From Chamaecyparis obtusa (taxonomy: Eukaryota > Streptophyta > Pinopsida > Cupressales > Cupressaceae): a DNA stretch of 64,000 bases. Within the stretch, counting starts at the first letter, position 1; every line of letters begins with the position of its first letter. This document shows positions 11,278 through 23,079 of this stretch, one piece after another. The notes beneath the pieces were generated by a model. It worked only from the letters and a program-made list of their open reading frames with translations. It made no database searches and was not told where the DNA came from. A program made the position numbers and the translations under genes. The stretch is from positions 496,001-560,000 of the forward strand of contig BSBK01008435.1 of assembly GCA_027943335.1 (NCBI GenBank), in the 5' to 3' direction.

Positions 11278-14200
11278 ATGGATGTGTCATTGATTCACAA
11301 CATTAAGGATAAGAACAGACCTAGAACTAAGAAAGATCCAGTTGAACCCTCAGAAAGAGATGCTAGTTTAGCTTTATCATCCGTACTAGATGGAGTTCTT
11401 CATTTAGAGAATGTTAAAAGTTATCTTGGATGCAAATATGAAACCCTAAGAGAGTAATTTTAATGGTGAATATAAAAAAAAGTACAACAAGGATATGTCA
11501 GTGAAACAAGGTTATGAACATCTAGAAAATAATGAAATCATTGAGTACTCTATGAAATATGAATTTGATGATGAGGAGTGTACTAAGATCATTTTGAGTA
11601 GGATACATAATGGTAAATTTTGGTTAGAAGATAGAGTTATTGACATAACTACAAACCTAATTCATGATGTGACTAGATTATCAAAAGTTGGTGCAATTCC
11701 ACTGAATGAGAAAAACATGAGAAAGATTGTGATTGAAAACACCCATTCAATATACAATGGTAGAGGTATAGTCATTAGTAAGATTAAGCAAGATGATGTA
11801 AAATAATTGTGTAAGATTTTGACAACAAAATTCTATGGAAGTTCTAGAGAAGATGATATGCTAGCAGGTATGGTACACATTGCTTATTTGATGTGTGTGG
11901 AGAAGAAGCCTGTGGATATATGTGAAATTCTGAGAATATAGTTGTTTGAGAATTTGGAAAAGATAAAGAAAGCTAAATACACTTACTTTAGATTTTCCTC
12001 ATTGGTTACTTACATGTTCTTCCACTTACTAAGAAGATTTCCTTACACTATTGATTGGAATGATGGTGTGAATACTATGGAAAGAATCAATAAAGTTTAC
12101 ATGAAACATCTTATTGAGAAGGTTAATGATAGTGTATAGTTAGTGTTGAAAACTTTTCAGAACATTGTGGTAAATAGATCAAGAATTCCTCCATCCCTAG
12201 TTGAGAAATACAAAGATGATATATGTTTTATGGTTGATACTGATTTCACTTACATTGAGGTAGTAGAACCTAGACATGAATTCATAGACCCTCTTGGCTA
12301 TGAAATCTCTGAAGTTGAAACAGAAGGATATGTTAGTAGATTGTTGAAAAGTAAAGTGGATGCTCATAGCAATAGATTTGGAACATATGATGAAAACTTT
12401 GATTCAGAAAAGACACTCAAGGAAGAGAAACAATCAAAGAAGCGAGTGGAGACTACAATAAAGAAAATTGTAAAATAATCAGGTATGAGTGAGTAGGAAT
12501 TTGATATTGCAAGAAAGACTACAGAAGTAATAAGGAAAAGTGATATACTATTAGTCCCACCTTTGGCATCAAGTGCAGAACCCATTCAAGTTAAGGTAAA
12601 GGTTGAAGAACCTAAGATGGAGCAAGAAATTAGTCAGATAGAGAAACCCTCTTCTTCAGCACCAAGAAAAAGAATGAAGGCAAGTGCTTTAGGACTGGGT
12701 AAAAGATAAAAAATAATTGTTCCACCAGTACCTAGAAGAGTTGCAAAGATAAAAGATGATGAAGTAACAATAAAGAAGAAATCATGGAAACCAAGGATAG
12801 AAAGAGTTAATGAAGACATATTGCAGCATGGAGACTTTACCAAGATGAAAAAATACTATGATTTATATGGATCCTCTGACAGATTAAATCTAGAGAATGC
12901 AATGGTTACACATATGATTTTGACAAACAATAAATTTGATACTATTCATGGAAAGATACCAAAAGATTTGTACAACAGACTTGTGAGAAGAAAGATGAGA
13001 GCACAAGAAGAAGAAGATACTAAAATGAGAGAGAATGTGATAAGATAGTTCTATGACATAAGAGATGATGACCACCTTAAACAAATCCTCAAGCCACTTG
13101 AAACCCTATTAAGAACCAAAAGAAGAACTATACAAATAATGGGAGGTCAGTATGAACAAGTAAAGACTGAAACTAAACAGGCAGTTGTGTAAGTGCTAGC
13201 AAACTTGGTAGCAGGAAAAGATAGCAAAGATCAATCAGTTGCAGAACCAATAGAGAAATAGAGTTCAGAATAGGCAGAGGCAGCAAGAGAGGTAGTTGAA
13301 GTTGAAGATATTCCCTCTTCTATAAACATTGGCATAGAATCTATGGACATTGAAGGAACAAAAGTTACTTTAGATTTAGATGATGTGGTACTCAATAGTT
13401 TGGATAACATTGTTGACAATTTGGCTTTGGGAGAGCAGGAAAAGAGTATTGAAACAAAGACTACACGAACAAAAGAGCAAATGGAAATAGAGGCCCATAC
13501 ACCTACTGAACCACAAGAAGACATCAGTCTTACTCCTAAGAATGGAAAGGAGAAAAGAATAGGAACATTGATTGAAGATTTGAGCAAGGAGGTTGATGAT
13601 GATGATCAATTAGAGTTGATCACTTCTTTGAACAAAATTATTGGAAAGAACAAGAAAGTTGAGAATTTGGAAGGTAGCCTGAAAGATTTGACTGAGAAGT
13701 TACAAAGTGTTATATCTACAAAAGTCTTTAATTCAGACCCACTTGAAAGAGCAAAGATGGTAATAAATTCTTTTGATGTTGAATTCACTAATTTGACTAA
13801 TATTGCTAAGGTTAAGGCTCAGGTAGCTTATGAAGCTAAGATGTTGTACAATATAAGTCAAAATATCAAAAATGACATTGACAGCCTTGACGGACACATT
13901 AAGAACTTAAGGAAACATCTTGAGACCGGAAAGTGTTTGTACATTCAGTGTACAAAATCTGAAAATATAATAATTGAGGAAGAGAAGAAGCTAAAAGAGA
14001 AGCAAGATGAAATTGCAGTAGATACAAACTCAATGGCCAGCCCAAACATAAAGATCAGTGTAGTTGAGAAAAGGATCAAAAAGTTATGTGATGAGACAAG
14101 GACTTTGAATGATGAGAAGAATAGGAAAATTATCAGGATAAACATCTTGAGAGAGCATGTCTCAATCAAGTTGACTGTAATAGAAGAGTAGCTAGAAGAA

Positions 14201-14389
14201 TGTCTTACTACTAAGACATCATTTTAGAAGTTTAATTTTGAGTCCCTTCAAGCTTGTCAGATTGCAGCATACGGATTGAGTACTTTACTCAATGTAGCAG
14301 AATCAACTAAGAAGGCATGGGAGAAAGATTTTGAGACTTGGAAGTTAGATTTTTCAGATTGTGTTGCAAGCCTACCGGCTTTGCAATAA
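11278..14389 (+). pseudogene. C1 ORF2, unknown protein of about 1,040 residues
   Basis: Starts MDVSLIHNIKDKNRPR and ends in the conserved ASLPALQ. An early region has HLENVKSYLGC. A mostly helical region follows, with FWLEDRVIDIT, GAIPLNEKNMRKI, MVHIAYLMCVE and FFHLLRRFPYTI, then TDFTYIEVVEP and EFIDPLGYEI. Next come a basic stretch (KKKSWKPRIERVNE), the acidic motif EVDDDDQLELI, and a C-terminal coiled coil (NKIIGKNKKVENLEGSL). One frameshift near 11450 and more than ten stops break it. I find no polymerase, integrase or protease motif. Its place after Gag matches the env-like ORF of Sireviruses and Athila, but no signal peptide or clear membrane helix is evident. The product is unknown. Homologous to ORF2 of C2 and C3. 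Confidence 0.75.
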
Positions 14390-14691
14390 GATAGTAAGGT
14401 AAAATTTTTGACACAATTTTGTATATTCCTTTCCACCCTTTATTTTTTCATTGTTGTCAAAGGGGGAGAGATACTTAGAAAATTGTCTATATATGTTAAG
14501 GAAGGATACACATAGGCAGAGTTCTATGGAGTATTATGAAGTATTATAGATTATGTGCATATTTTGAGGAGATATAAGGATAGTATACTTATTTTATACT
14601 ATGGCCACAATTTTGATACAAATTTTGAGATTTTGACTTGTACACTTAGCCAATTTTCTCATATGTTGCCACCAATGACAAAGGGGGAGAT
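14390..14691 (+). other. C1 3' untranslated region with two polypurine tracts
   Basis: Non-coding stretch with two nearly identical purine tracts. The first, TCAAAGGGGGAGAG, is at about 14457-14470. The second, ACAAAGGGGGAGA, is at about 14678-14690, directly before the 3' LTR, and is the likely plus-strand primer. Both are preceded by a similar 'TTGTTGTCAA' or 'CCAATGACAA' sequence. The same pair occurs in C2 and C3. Confidence 0.75.
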
Positions 14692-15679
14692 TGTTGGCAA
14701 TTTGGCTGAGGTATGTACATGAATCTTGTCATTATGGAAACATATGTTCCCTATGAAGATCGCATAAGATGGAAAGTAAGTATGGAAGATCGCAGACTAA
14801 AATTGTCTAAGTATGAAATAGTGTTTTTGACAGAGCACCTGATATAGTTTGTTTTGGCGACGTTCACTAGAGCATGATCAAAGTTTGTGCAGTTCAACAT
14901 AGAATCTATGGTTTCTAAGGATACCCCATCTCAGTGTGAAAAAGAGTATGGACAATATAGACAAAGTTATGATTATTTTACTGATGACAAAGTTAAGCTG
15001 ACAAAGCAGTTTTGAAGGCAGAACTAGTAAATGAATTAAGGGATTTTTTTTCTTGTCAAAATAATGACTTAATATTATAAAGAGATGACATCCTAGATGT
15101 TTACTCTTGGATAAAGATATGTGAGCTGATAGGAGAAAGTGATTATGTTTGTATCTTGTATAAATATTGTAATGTACCAAACATACTTGAAATGTAACTA
15201 GTAACTTGTAATAGTTGTATATTGTGATAGCGAAAAAATTTGTTGATGTGAAGTTGTAAGTAGTACCATATTGTAATCAGTAAAAATAAATATTACTTGT
15301 TTGGGTAGTGAGATCATTTGGTAATCAATTTTTGTATCTACAAATCCTAATAGGGTTGAGGCTTCTAACAAGGCCTATAGTCCCTTAAGCAGGACTGATA
15401 CACTATATGATTGTAATAGACTCCTAATAGGGTCAACATCCTTAACAAGATATCTTTTGATTAGTGGATCTTTGTGGGTACCATCCCCACTAGGGTTTTC
15501 CCCTGGCCAGGGTTTCCTCGAGAACATATCATGTGTTATGAGCTCTTTACGTTTACTATTATGTATTCTATTTAGTCTCTTATGCTTTAAAGTAATCTAT
15601 TATATCCATAAGTGGGAAAAAGTAAAAGTTTGTGAAATATTGATTCACCCCCCCCTCTCAGTATTTCCTATTTCTAACA
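14692..15679 (+). repeat. C1 3' LTR
   Basis: 988 bp, TGTTGGCAATTTGGCTGAGG...TTTCTAACA. It aligns end to end with 8469-9467. Its C run is 8 long where the 5' LTR has 19, which accounts for the whole length difference. Confidence 0.93.
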
Positions 15680-15684
15680 CCTAG

Positions 15685-16198
15685 TTCAAGTCAATAGCAT
15701 AGGGATACTAGATTTGATAGTGACAAGCATTGAGAGACAACCATATTACACTAACATTGTCTATTATCTCAAAATGCTAAATGTCCAGAATACATATCTG
15801 ATAATCAGAAAAGAGCTCTAAAATTGCAAACTCAGAGATATACATTAATACAGGGTGATTTGTATTGGAAAGATAGGAATGGAGTATTACTATTTTTCCT
15901 TGACAAGAGTCAAGTAGATAAAGTTTTAAAGGATATGCATGCTGGTGTTTGTGGAGGTCATTACTCTGCAAAGACCACTACCCATAAGATACTAAGAGCT
16001 GGTTACTTTTGGCCCTCATTAGTTAAAGATTCTTTTCAGTTTGTCAAGAGATGTGAAGCTTGTCAAAAATTTGCTTCTAAGCTTAAGTATTTAGGTGCAT
16101 TATTATTGAATCTCGTAGTTGTAGAAGCACCATTTTCCATGTGGGGAATGGACTTCATTAGAGAGTTTGCTGAGAAGTCTAGTGGTGGACACAATTGG
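15685..16198 (+). pseudogene. gypsy A integrase N-terminal part, split by C3
   Basis: After the C1 target duplication the frame gives an H2C2 zinc-binding module (DMHAGVCGGHYSAKTTTHK, then CEACQKF), followed by the start of the catalytic core with the first Asp in MWGMDFIREF. It ends at SSGGHNW, where C3 begins at 16199. The remainder resumes at 48559 across 32 kb of inserted DNA. The H2C2 module shows GHYSAKTTT and AGYFWPS, typical of Ty3/gypsy integrases of the Tat/Athila branch. A TAG near 15700 and other stops show decay. Confidence 0.85.
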
Positions 16199-17240
16199 TG
16201 TTAGAAATAGGGAATACTGAGAGGGGGGGGTGAATCAGTATCCTACAAACTTTATATTTTGCCCAATTATGGATATAATAGATTATCTTTACACATACAT
16301 AACATAAGAAGCTAAACAACATGCATAGCAATAAAACTAAAGAACTCATAACACATGATTTCTTCTCGAGGAAACCCTGGCCAAGGGAAAACCCCAGTGG
16401 GGTTGGTACCCACAAAGATCCACTTATAAAAAGTATCTTGTTAAGGATGCTGACCCTGTTAGGAGTCTATTACAAGAATATAGTGTATCAGTCCTGATTA
16501 AGGGACTATAAGCCTTGTTAGAAGCCTCAACCCTGTTAGGAGTTGGTAGTACAAAATGTGATTACCAGCTGAGCCCACTGCCCAAACAAGTAATGTACAA
16601 TATACACTGACTACAAAAGAGGTCAAGGTACATAACCTTATACTTCTTGCATCAATATCTCTTCACTGATCTTTCACTATCACTATTACATATACATCAT
16701 ATATCTCGCATATTATATTCTTCACAACTCTCTTTCTTACATTTTACAATTACATTTATAAAAGTTATTAAGGCTAATAACTTTACTTGGTCGACTGCCA
16801 TATTACAAAATAACTTTATCTAAGGGTAAACATCTATGATGTCATCCCTTTATATTGTTAAGTCATTATTTTGATAAACAAAATAATCCCTTAACTCTTT
16901 ACTAGTTCTGTCTTCATATTCTGTCCTGTCGGCTTCACACTGTCTTTGGTAAAACTGTCATAACTTCTTCCGTACATTCCATACTGACTTGTGCTCTAAG
17001 ATGGGTCATCATTAGTCACCATAGAGTCTATTTTTTAAGTTCACAAGCACTGAACTCACTCCAGTCAATGTCACAAACAAAAACTATGTCCGGGTACACT
17101 GGTAAAAATATTGTCTCATACTTAGACAAATTTGCAATGTGCTATGTCATACTTTCTCTATGACTTGTGCGATCTTCATGTGGATCATATGTTTCCATAA
17201 TGAAAACTTCTATGCAATCAACTCAGCCAAATTGCCAACA
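16199..17240 (-). repeat. C3 3' LTR
   Basis: 1,042 bp. On the + strand it reads TGTTAGAAATAGGG...GCCAAATTGCCAACA. It carries the G run of 8 (C run in sense) at 16223-16230, and is directly followed on the + strand by ATCTCCCCCTTTGT, the complement of the polypurine tract. It aligns with 47513-48558. Confidence 0.92.
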
Positions 17241-17525
17241 ATCTCCCCCTTTGTCATTGGTGGCAACATATGAGAAAATTGGCTAAGTGTGCAACTCCAA
17301 AATCTCAAAATTGTCAAAATTGTGATCATGGTATAACATATATATACTATCCTTATAACTCCTTAAAAATATTAATTCTAATACAATACTCCACCTAGGA
17401 GTATCAATCCTTATCATATACTATCAATTTTTAGCTAAATATCTCTCCCCCTTTGACAACAATGACAAAATAACGGTAGGGAAGGCTACAAAATTGTATC
17501 ACAAAAAAGTTATACCTTAATTTAT
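17241..17525 (-). other. C3 3' untranslated region with two polypurine tracts
   Basis: The complement of the terminal tract is at 17241-17254 (ATCTCCCCCTTTGT) and of the inner tract at 17441-17454 (ATCTCTCCCCCTTT). This is the same spacing and context as in C1 and C2. Nothing coding seen. Confidence 0.75.
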
Positions 17526-20270
17526 TTATTGCAAACCTGGTAGGCTTGCAACACAATTTGAAAAATTTGTCTTCATGGCTTCTATCTCCTTTTCCCATGA
17601 TTTCTTAATGGAATCTATCACATTGAGTAGTGCGCTCAATCCATAAGATGCTATTTGACATGCTTGGAGGTTTTCAAAGTTAAAATTCTGAAAAGACGTC
17701 TTAGCTGTAAGAAAATCTTCCAACTTCTCTTCAATAACACTTAACTTCATAGAAGCATGCTCTCTCAAAAGAGTATATCTTCTTAATTTCTAGTCTTTAT
17801 CATCTTGTACAATTCTGATTTCATGATAAAGTTGCCTAACTTTCTTCTCAACATTACAGACCTTCACATTAGGGTTAGATAGAAGGTTTGTTTCATTTGG
17901 AATCTCTGCTTCCTTCAATTTTATCTCTTGATCTTCCTCAGCTGTCAAAGTCTCTAATTTTGTACACTGTATGTACAAAGCTTTTCCTATTTCCAAATGT
18001 TTCCTCAAATCTTTGATATAGATATCAAGAGTATTAATATCATTGCTGATGTATTGACTGATGTTCAATAGCATTCTAGCCTCATAGTCTACTTGTGCTT
18101 TCACTTTTGCAATATCAGCTAGGTTAGTGAACTCATCATCAAAAGTGATCATCACTTTCTTTGCTTTCTCCATAGGGTCTGCTTCTACAATCTGCGTGGT
18201 CACAATACTTTGTAACTTTTTAGTGAGGTCCTTCAGACATCCTTCAAGACTTTTAACTTTCTTATTCTTCCCAATGATTTTTTTTAAAGATGTGATCAAT
18301 TCCATCTGATCATCATCATCTACTTCTTTTCCCAAATCTTCAAACAAAGATCCAGTCTGCTTCTTCTTTCCAATTTCAGGAGTAAGAATGATTTCTTCTA
18401 AAGAGGGTATAGGTGCTTGTACTTCTGATACTTTAGGTTCTTCAACAATAGATTGGGTCTGCTCAGCTTCTACAGTTCTATCTGGTTCATCAAGAGCCAA
18501 ATTGTCAACAATGTTCTCTAGATTCTTGAATACATTATCATCAGTATCCAAGGTGATCCTTGTACCTTCAACATTCATAGATTCTTCTTCAATGTTTATA
18601 GCTGGTGGAGAGGTAATATCCTCTTGTTCTAATTCGTTTGCTTGCTCTACTACAACTAATGTCTCTCCAACAATTTCTACCATAACTTTGATTATTGCTT
18701 GTTCAGTCTCTGCATTCACTTGTTCATATTGTCCTACCATGATCTGAATGGTTCTCATTTTTGTCCTTAAATGGGTGCTAAGGGGCTTCAAAATTTTTTA
18801 AAGATGTTCATCATCTCTTACATCACATAGTTTCTTCACAAGATTCTCTCTAATAGATTTGTCTTCTTCTTGTGCTCTCATCTTCCTGTTAACAAGTTTC
18901 TTCAATAAGTCATCAGGTATCTTTCCCTGAATAGTGTCAAACTTCTTATTAGCCAAAATTAAATGCTTGACCACTACATTTTCAAGATTCAATTTATCAA
19001 AATAGTCATAAAGGTCATAGTATTTATTCATTTTAGTGAAGTCTCCATCTTTTATAATTTCTTCATTCACTCTCTCAACTCTAGGTTTCCATGCTTTCTT
19101 CTTCACATAAGTGTCATCATCTTTAATTTCTACAATTTTCCTAGGTACTGGTGGCACCAAAGTTTTCTACCTCTTACTAGGTCTAGTAGAAATTTCTTTC
19201 ACTCTCTTTCTCATTGTGGAGGAGGTAGATCTAGTAGGTTTTCTTACTACTTGTTCCTTCTTAGGTTCCTCTACTTTCACCTTGACTGGTACTGCACTAG
19301 ATGATAAGGGAGGTACAGACAAAATCTCTTTCTGTCCAATATCTCTGATTACTACTACTATCTACTTTGCCGCTAAGAATTCTCTCTCTGTCATTCCTGT
19401 ATCCTTCAATATTTTCTTAATAGTGCTCACAACTCTTTTCTTAGACTATTTCTCCTCAAGTATAGCCTTTGCGGAGTTGAAATTTTCTTCAAAAGTTCCA
19501 AATTTGTTACTGTGAGGGTCAATCTTGCACTTAAGTAGCCTATTCACATATTCTTCTATCTCAATTTTATATATTTCATAGCCAAGAGGGTCTATGAACT
19601 CGATTCTAGGTTTGACTGCTTCAATGTATGTAAAGTCAGTGTCAACCATAAAACATACTTCATTCTTGTATTTCTCCACAAGAGACTATGGAATCCTTGA
19701 TCTGCTAGACACAATATTCTGAAATGTCTTAATAACAAGTACTACACTCTCATTAGCACTATCAATAACATGCTTTTTGTATACTACATTAATCCTTTCC
19801 ATTGTAGTTTGTCCATCATTCCAATAATTTCCTATGGTGTAAGGAAATCTCCTCAAAAGATGAAAAAACATGTAAGTAATCAAAGATGAAAATCTAAATT
19901 GTGCATACTTTGTCTTCTTAATCTTCTCCAAGTTCTCAAACAATTGAATTCTTAGAATTTCACACATATCAACTGGCACTTTTTCAACACACATCAAATA
20001 AGCTATGTGTACCATTCTAGCTGCCATGTCATCCTCTCTTGAATTTGCACAAAACTTAGTTGTTAGAATTTTCCATAAGTATCTAACATCATGTTATTGG
20101 ATCTTACTAATTACAATTCCTTTTCCATTATAGGATGAATTAGTGTTATCAATGACTATTTTTCTCATGTTCTTCTCATTTAAAGGAATAGCTCCAGATT
20201 TAGATAGTCCAGTGACTTCATGAATCAAATCAGCTGTAATGTCTATCACTCTATCTTCTAGCCAAAAATT

Positions 20271-21273
20271 TGTTGGCAATTTGGCTGAAGTGAGTACATA
20301 GATGTTGTCATTATGGCAACATATGATCCACATTAAGAGCACACAGGTTAGAGAGCAAGTATGGTAGATCACAATGCAAATTTTTCTAAGTGTGAGACAT
20401 TGTTTTCACAGTGTACCAGGATATAGTTTTGGTTTGTGACATTGACTAAAGAAAGTTTAGTACTTGTGCACTTGAACATAGATGCTATGATGGCTACTAA
20501 TGACCCATCTTAGAGTGCAAGTTAGTACGGAATGTACGGAATTAGTTATGATAGTTTTACCGAAGACAGTGTGAAGCCAATAGGACAGAATATGAAGGTA
20601 GAATTGGTAAAGAGTTAAGGGATTATTTTGTTTATCAAAATAATGACTTAACAATATAAAGGGATGAAATCCTAGATGTTAATCCTTAGATAAATATATA
20701 TGGAAGTCGACCATGTAAAGTTATTAGCCTTAATAACTTGTATATATGCAATTGTAATTGTAAAGAAAAAGAGTGATGAAAAAAGTGATGCAATGAATGT
20801 AATAGTGATGATGCGAAGATAAGAGCAGCAAAGGAATATTGATACAAGTAGAATAAGGTTATGTACCTTGACCTACATTGTATATTAATTATTTTGGTAG
20901 TGGGCTCATCTTGTAATTAGATTTTTGTATCTACAACTCCTTAGAAGGTTGAGGCTTCTAACAAGGCCTATAGTCCCTTAACTAGGACTGATACACTATA
21001 CATATGTAATAGACTCCTAACAGGGTCAACATCCTTAATAGGATACTTTTGATTAGTGGATCTTTGTGGGTACCATCCCCACCGGGTTTTTTCCTTGGCC
21101 AGGGTTTCCTCGAGAACATATCATGTGTTATGAGTTCTTTATTGTTATGCATATTGTTTAGTTTCTTATGTTATGCATGTATATACATAATCTGTTATAT
21201 CCATAATTGGGAAAAAGATAAAGTTTGTAGAATAATGATTCACCCCCCCTCTCAGTATTCCCTATTTCTAACA
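20271..21273 (+). repeat. C2 5' LTR
   Basis: 1,003 bp, TGTTGGCAATTTGGCTGAAG...TTTCTAACA, with a C run of 7 before CTCAGTATTCCC. Closer to the 29195-30198 LTR than to those of C1. Confidence 0.93.
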
Positions 21274-21275
21274 AT

Positions 21276-21287
21276 TGGTATCAGAGC
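21276..21287 (+). other. C2 primer-binding site (tRNA-iMet)
   Basis: Perfect TGGTATCAGAGC two bases inside the 5' LTR end, complementary to the 3' end of plant initiator tRNA-Met. Confidence 0.88.
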
Positions 21288-21344
21288 ATAGTTACTCGGA
21301 GAAGAATCATTCAAGGAAAGCCTATCAACTTGAGTAAGATCTCT

Positions 21345-22631
21345 ATGGATATGGATCAACTACATAAGAATCTTGATGAAGCTCTTGAGTAGATTGATAT
21401 GCTTACTGATGAAAGAAACACTTTGAAAAGGAAATATGATGATGCAAAGAACCTTATTGAGAAATTGAAAAACAAGTTAGAAGATTTGAGATCTAAAAAG
21501 GAATCTGAAATTCTTATTGAAGATTGTGATAACAACTTGGAAAAATAAAATGAGATCCTTAAGCATGAATTGAAGATAGTGAATTTGAAACTTAGTTTGA
21601 AAGATGGAAATAGAAAAAATGAAGTAAATCTGAAATCTAAGAATGAAAGTCTAAAGACTGAAAATGAAGAACTAAAATCTAAACTTGAAAAAGTGACATC
21701 CGAATTTGAGAAAGTAAATGTGCAGTATACAAAACTTGAGAAGTACAATAAGATTGTGAAAGGTGAACTGACTCAATCCAAACAACAACTTGAAAGGCTA
21801 TATTCAAATAGTGAGAAGATCGATGAACAAGTTTCTTTTGGGAAACCATCCTATGATAAGACTGGACTTGGATTTAATATATTTAGAACAAATGATGAAA
21901 GCAAGAAACCAGATCTGAAGACATCTGAAAGCATATATGAGAAGAAGCCTGATGAGATCAATAAATCTGGAGATGCACCTAAAGAAGAAGAATCACCGAA
22001 GCAAGAGGAATCACCCAAAGGTATGCAAACAGAATTCAAAGGTAGATGTTTTTCTTGTAATGCTATTGGTCATATGAAAAGAGATTGCACAGGTAAACAG
22101 TTTAAACCTCTAAATGGTTATTGTTATAATTGTCATGGTTTTGGACATAGAGCTATTGAATTTAGAAGACCTAAAGTTATTGAGAATAATTATGGTAATA
22201 GAATGTTTAGGAATACTAACAATGCAGATAAGAGACCTACTGAAGACATGAACATAAGAAATGAAGTAGTGTGTTATAGATGCAACAAAGTTGGACACAT
22301 TGCTAGAAATTGTAGGTCACAGATTAATCAGCAAGGATAGAGATATGGGAACAATGGAATTGTTTGTTAGATATGCAACAGGATTGGCCATATGGAAAGG
22401 TTTTTTAGAATGAACAATGGAACTTATCATCCAAACCCCAACCCTAGAAACAATGCAAAAAGAAATGAAAGTATAGGAAATAGTCAAAAAGGTTGCTGCA
22501 GTAATGAAGATGAAGTAAAATTTGTTAAAGGCATAGATCAAGAAGACATAATCAGCATCGAAGGTAATCAAACAGGTGAAGTATTAAGTGGTAAGAATGA
22601 ATCCTTACCTGACCTATCTTTAAGCACTTAA
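21345..22631 (+). pseudogene. C2 Gag-like coiled-coil zinc-knuckle protein
   Basis: 429 codons in one frame from MDMDQLHKNLDEAL to SLST. Coiled coil over the first 150 residues or so, then acidic KEEESPKQEESPK repeats. Knuckles are CFSCNAIGHMKRDC, CYNCHGFGHRAIEF (last Cys changed to Phe) and CYRCNKVGHIARNC, then a degenerate CNRIGHMERFF. Stops are at 21390 (TAG), 21546 (TAA), 22338 and 22368. The TAA at 21546 is at the same codon as the one at 9737 in C1, where C3 has Glu. The TAG in GIVC-stop-IC at 22368 is also present in C1 and C3. Confidence 0.8.
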
Positions 22632-22740
22632 ATTATGTAAATTGCAGTAGTTTAGGAACTTAGAATTAGTATAGAAGTATATTTATGATGCATTAAGTCT
22701 TGTGTAGTTAATGTAAGATAGTTTATGATGTACTAATGCT

Positions 22741-22926
22741 ATGGTTAAGAGTGCAAAAGAAAATTTAATGTTTTGTGAGATCGCAAGAAGTTTTAAGTTT
22801 TGTAGGATAGTAGAAATAAATTTTTTGATAGAAGCGGCAAAAGAATTGAATGCGATGTCAGAATTAAGTGAGATTCAAGTGATAAAAGGTTACGATCAAT
22901 GTTATTTGTCTATCAAAGAGAATTGA
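22741..22926 (+). CDS. C2 conserved small ORF, 61 residues, unknown
   Basis: Open ATG-to-stop frame beginning MVKSAKENLMFCEIARSF, with EAAKELNAMSELSEI and VIKGYDQCYLSIKEN. It lies about 110 bases after the Gag-like stop and about 150 bases before ORF2. The C3 copy (30671-30880) is also open and clearly homologous (CEIARSFKFCRIVEI, EAAKELNAMS, VIKGYDQCYL), and C1 has a damaged relic. It is basic and helical in character, with no signal peptide or membrane segment. It could be a separate small protein or an exon-like remnant of a longer ORF. No known family recognised. Confidence 0.5.
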   Translation: MVKSAKENLMFCEIARSFKFCRIVEINFLIEAAKELNAMSELSEIQVIKGYDQCYLSIKEN

Positions 22927-23079
22927 AGTGTTTGGAAGAGTAGAAAGAAGAGATTGGAAGTGTTTTGGAGAGATTTTGTGAAGGATTGAAGCGCTGAATC
23001 TTTGCAAACCCTAGAATCACAAATTTGAGGTATTTATCTTGACAAATCTTTGAATCGGTATAAAGAATTGGAAGGGAAC

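Larger units (their letters stand above)
8469..15679 (+). mobile_element. C1: complete non-autonomous LTR retrotransposon
   Basis: 7,211-bp element with LTRs at 8469-9467 and 14692-15679 (TGTTGG...CTAACA), flanked by a perfect 5-bp duplication CCTAG (8464-8468 and 15680-15684). It carries a tRNA-Met type primer site, a Gag-like ORF, a small-ORF relic, a long ORF2 and a polypurine tract. I find no protease, integrase, RT or RNase H in any frame between the LTRs. It sits in the RNase H to integrase interval of gypsy A, whose coding resumes after 15684. The LTRs differ at many positions (by eye about 5-7%), so the insertion is not recent. Confidence 0.93.

Noticed and set aside
21276..21287. tRNA gene at the TGGTATCAGAGC sites
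   Set aside because: Only a 12-base complement of the tRNA 3' end, no cloverleaf around it; these are primer-binding sites.
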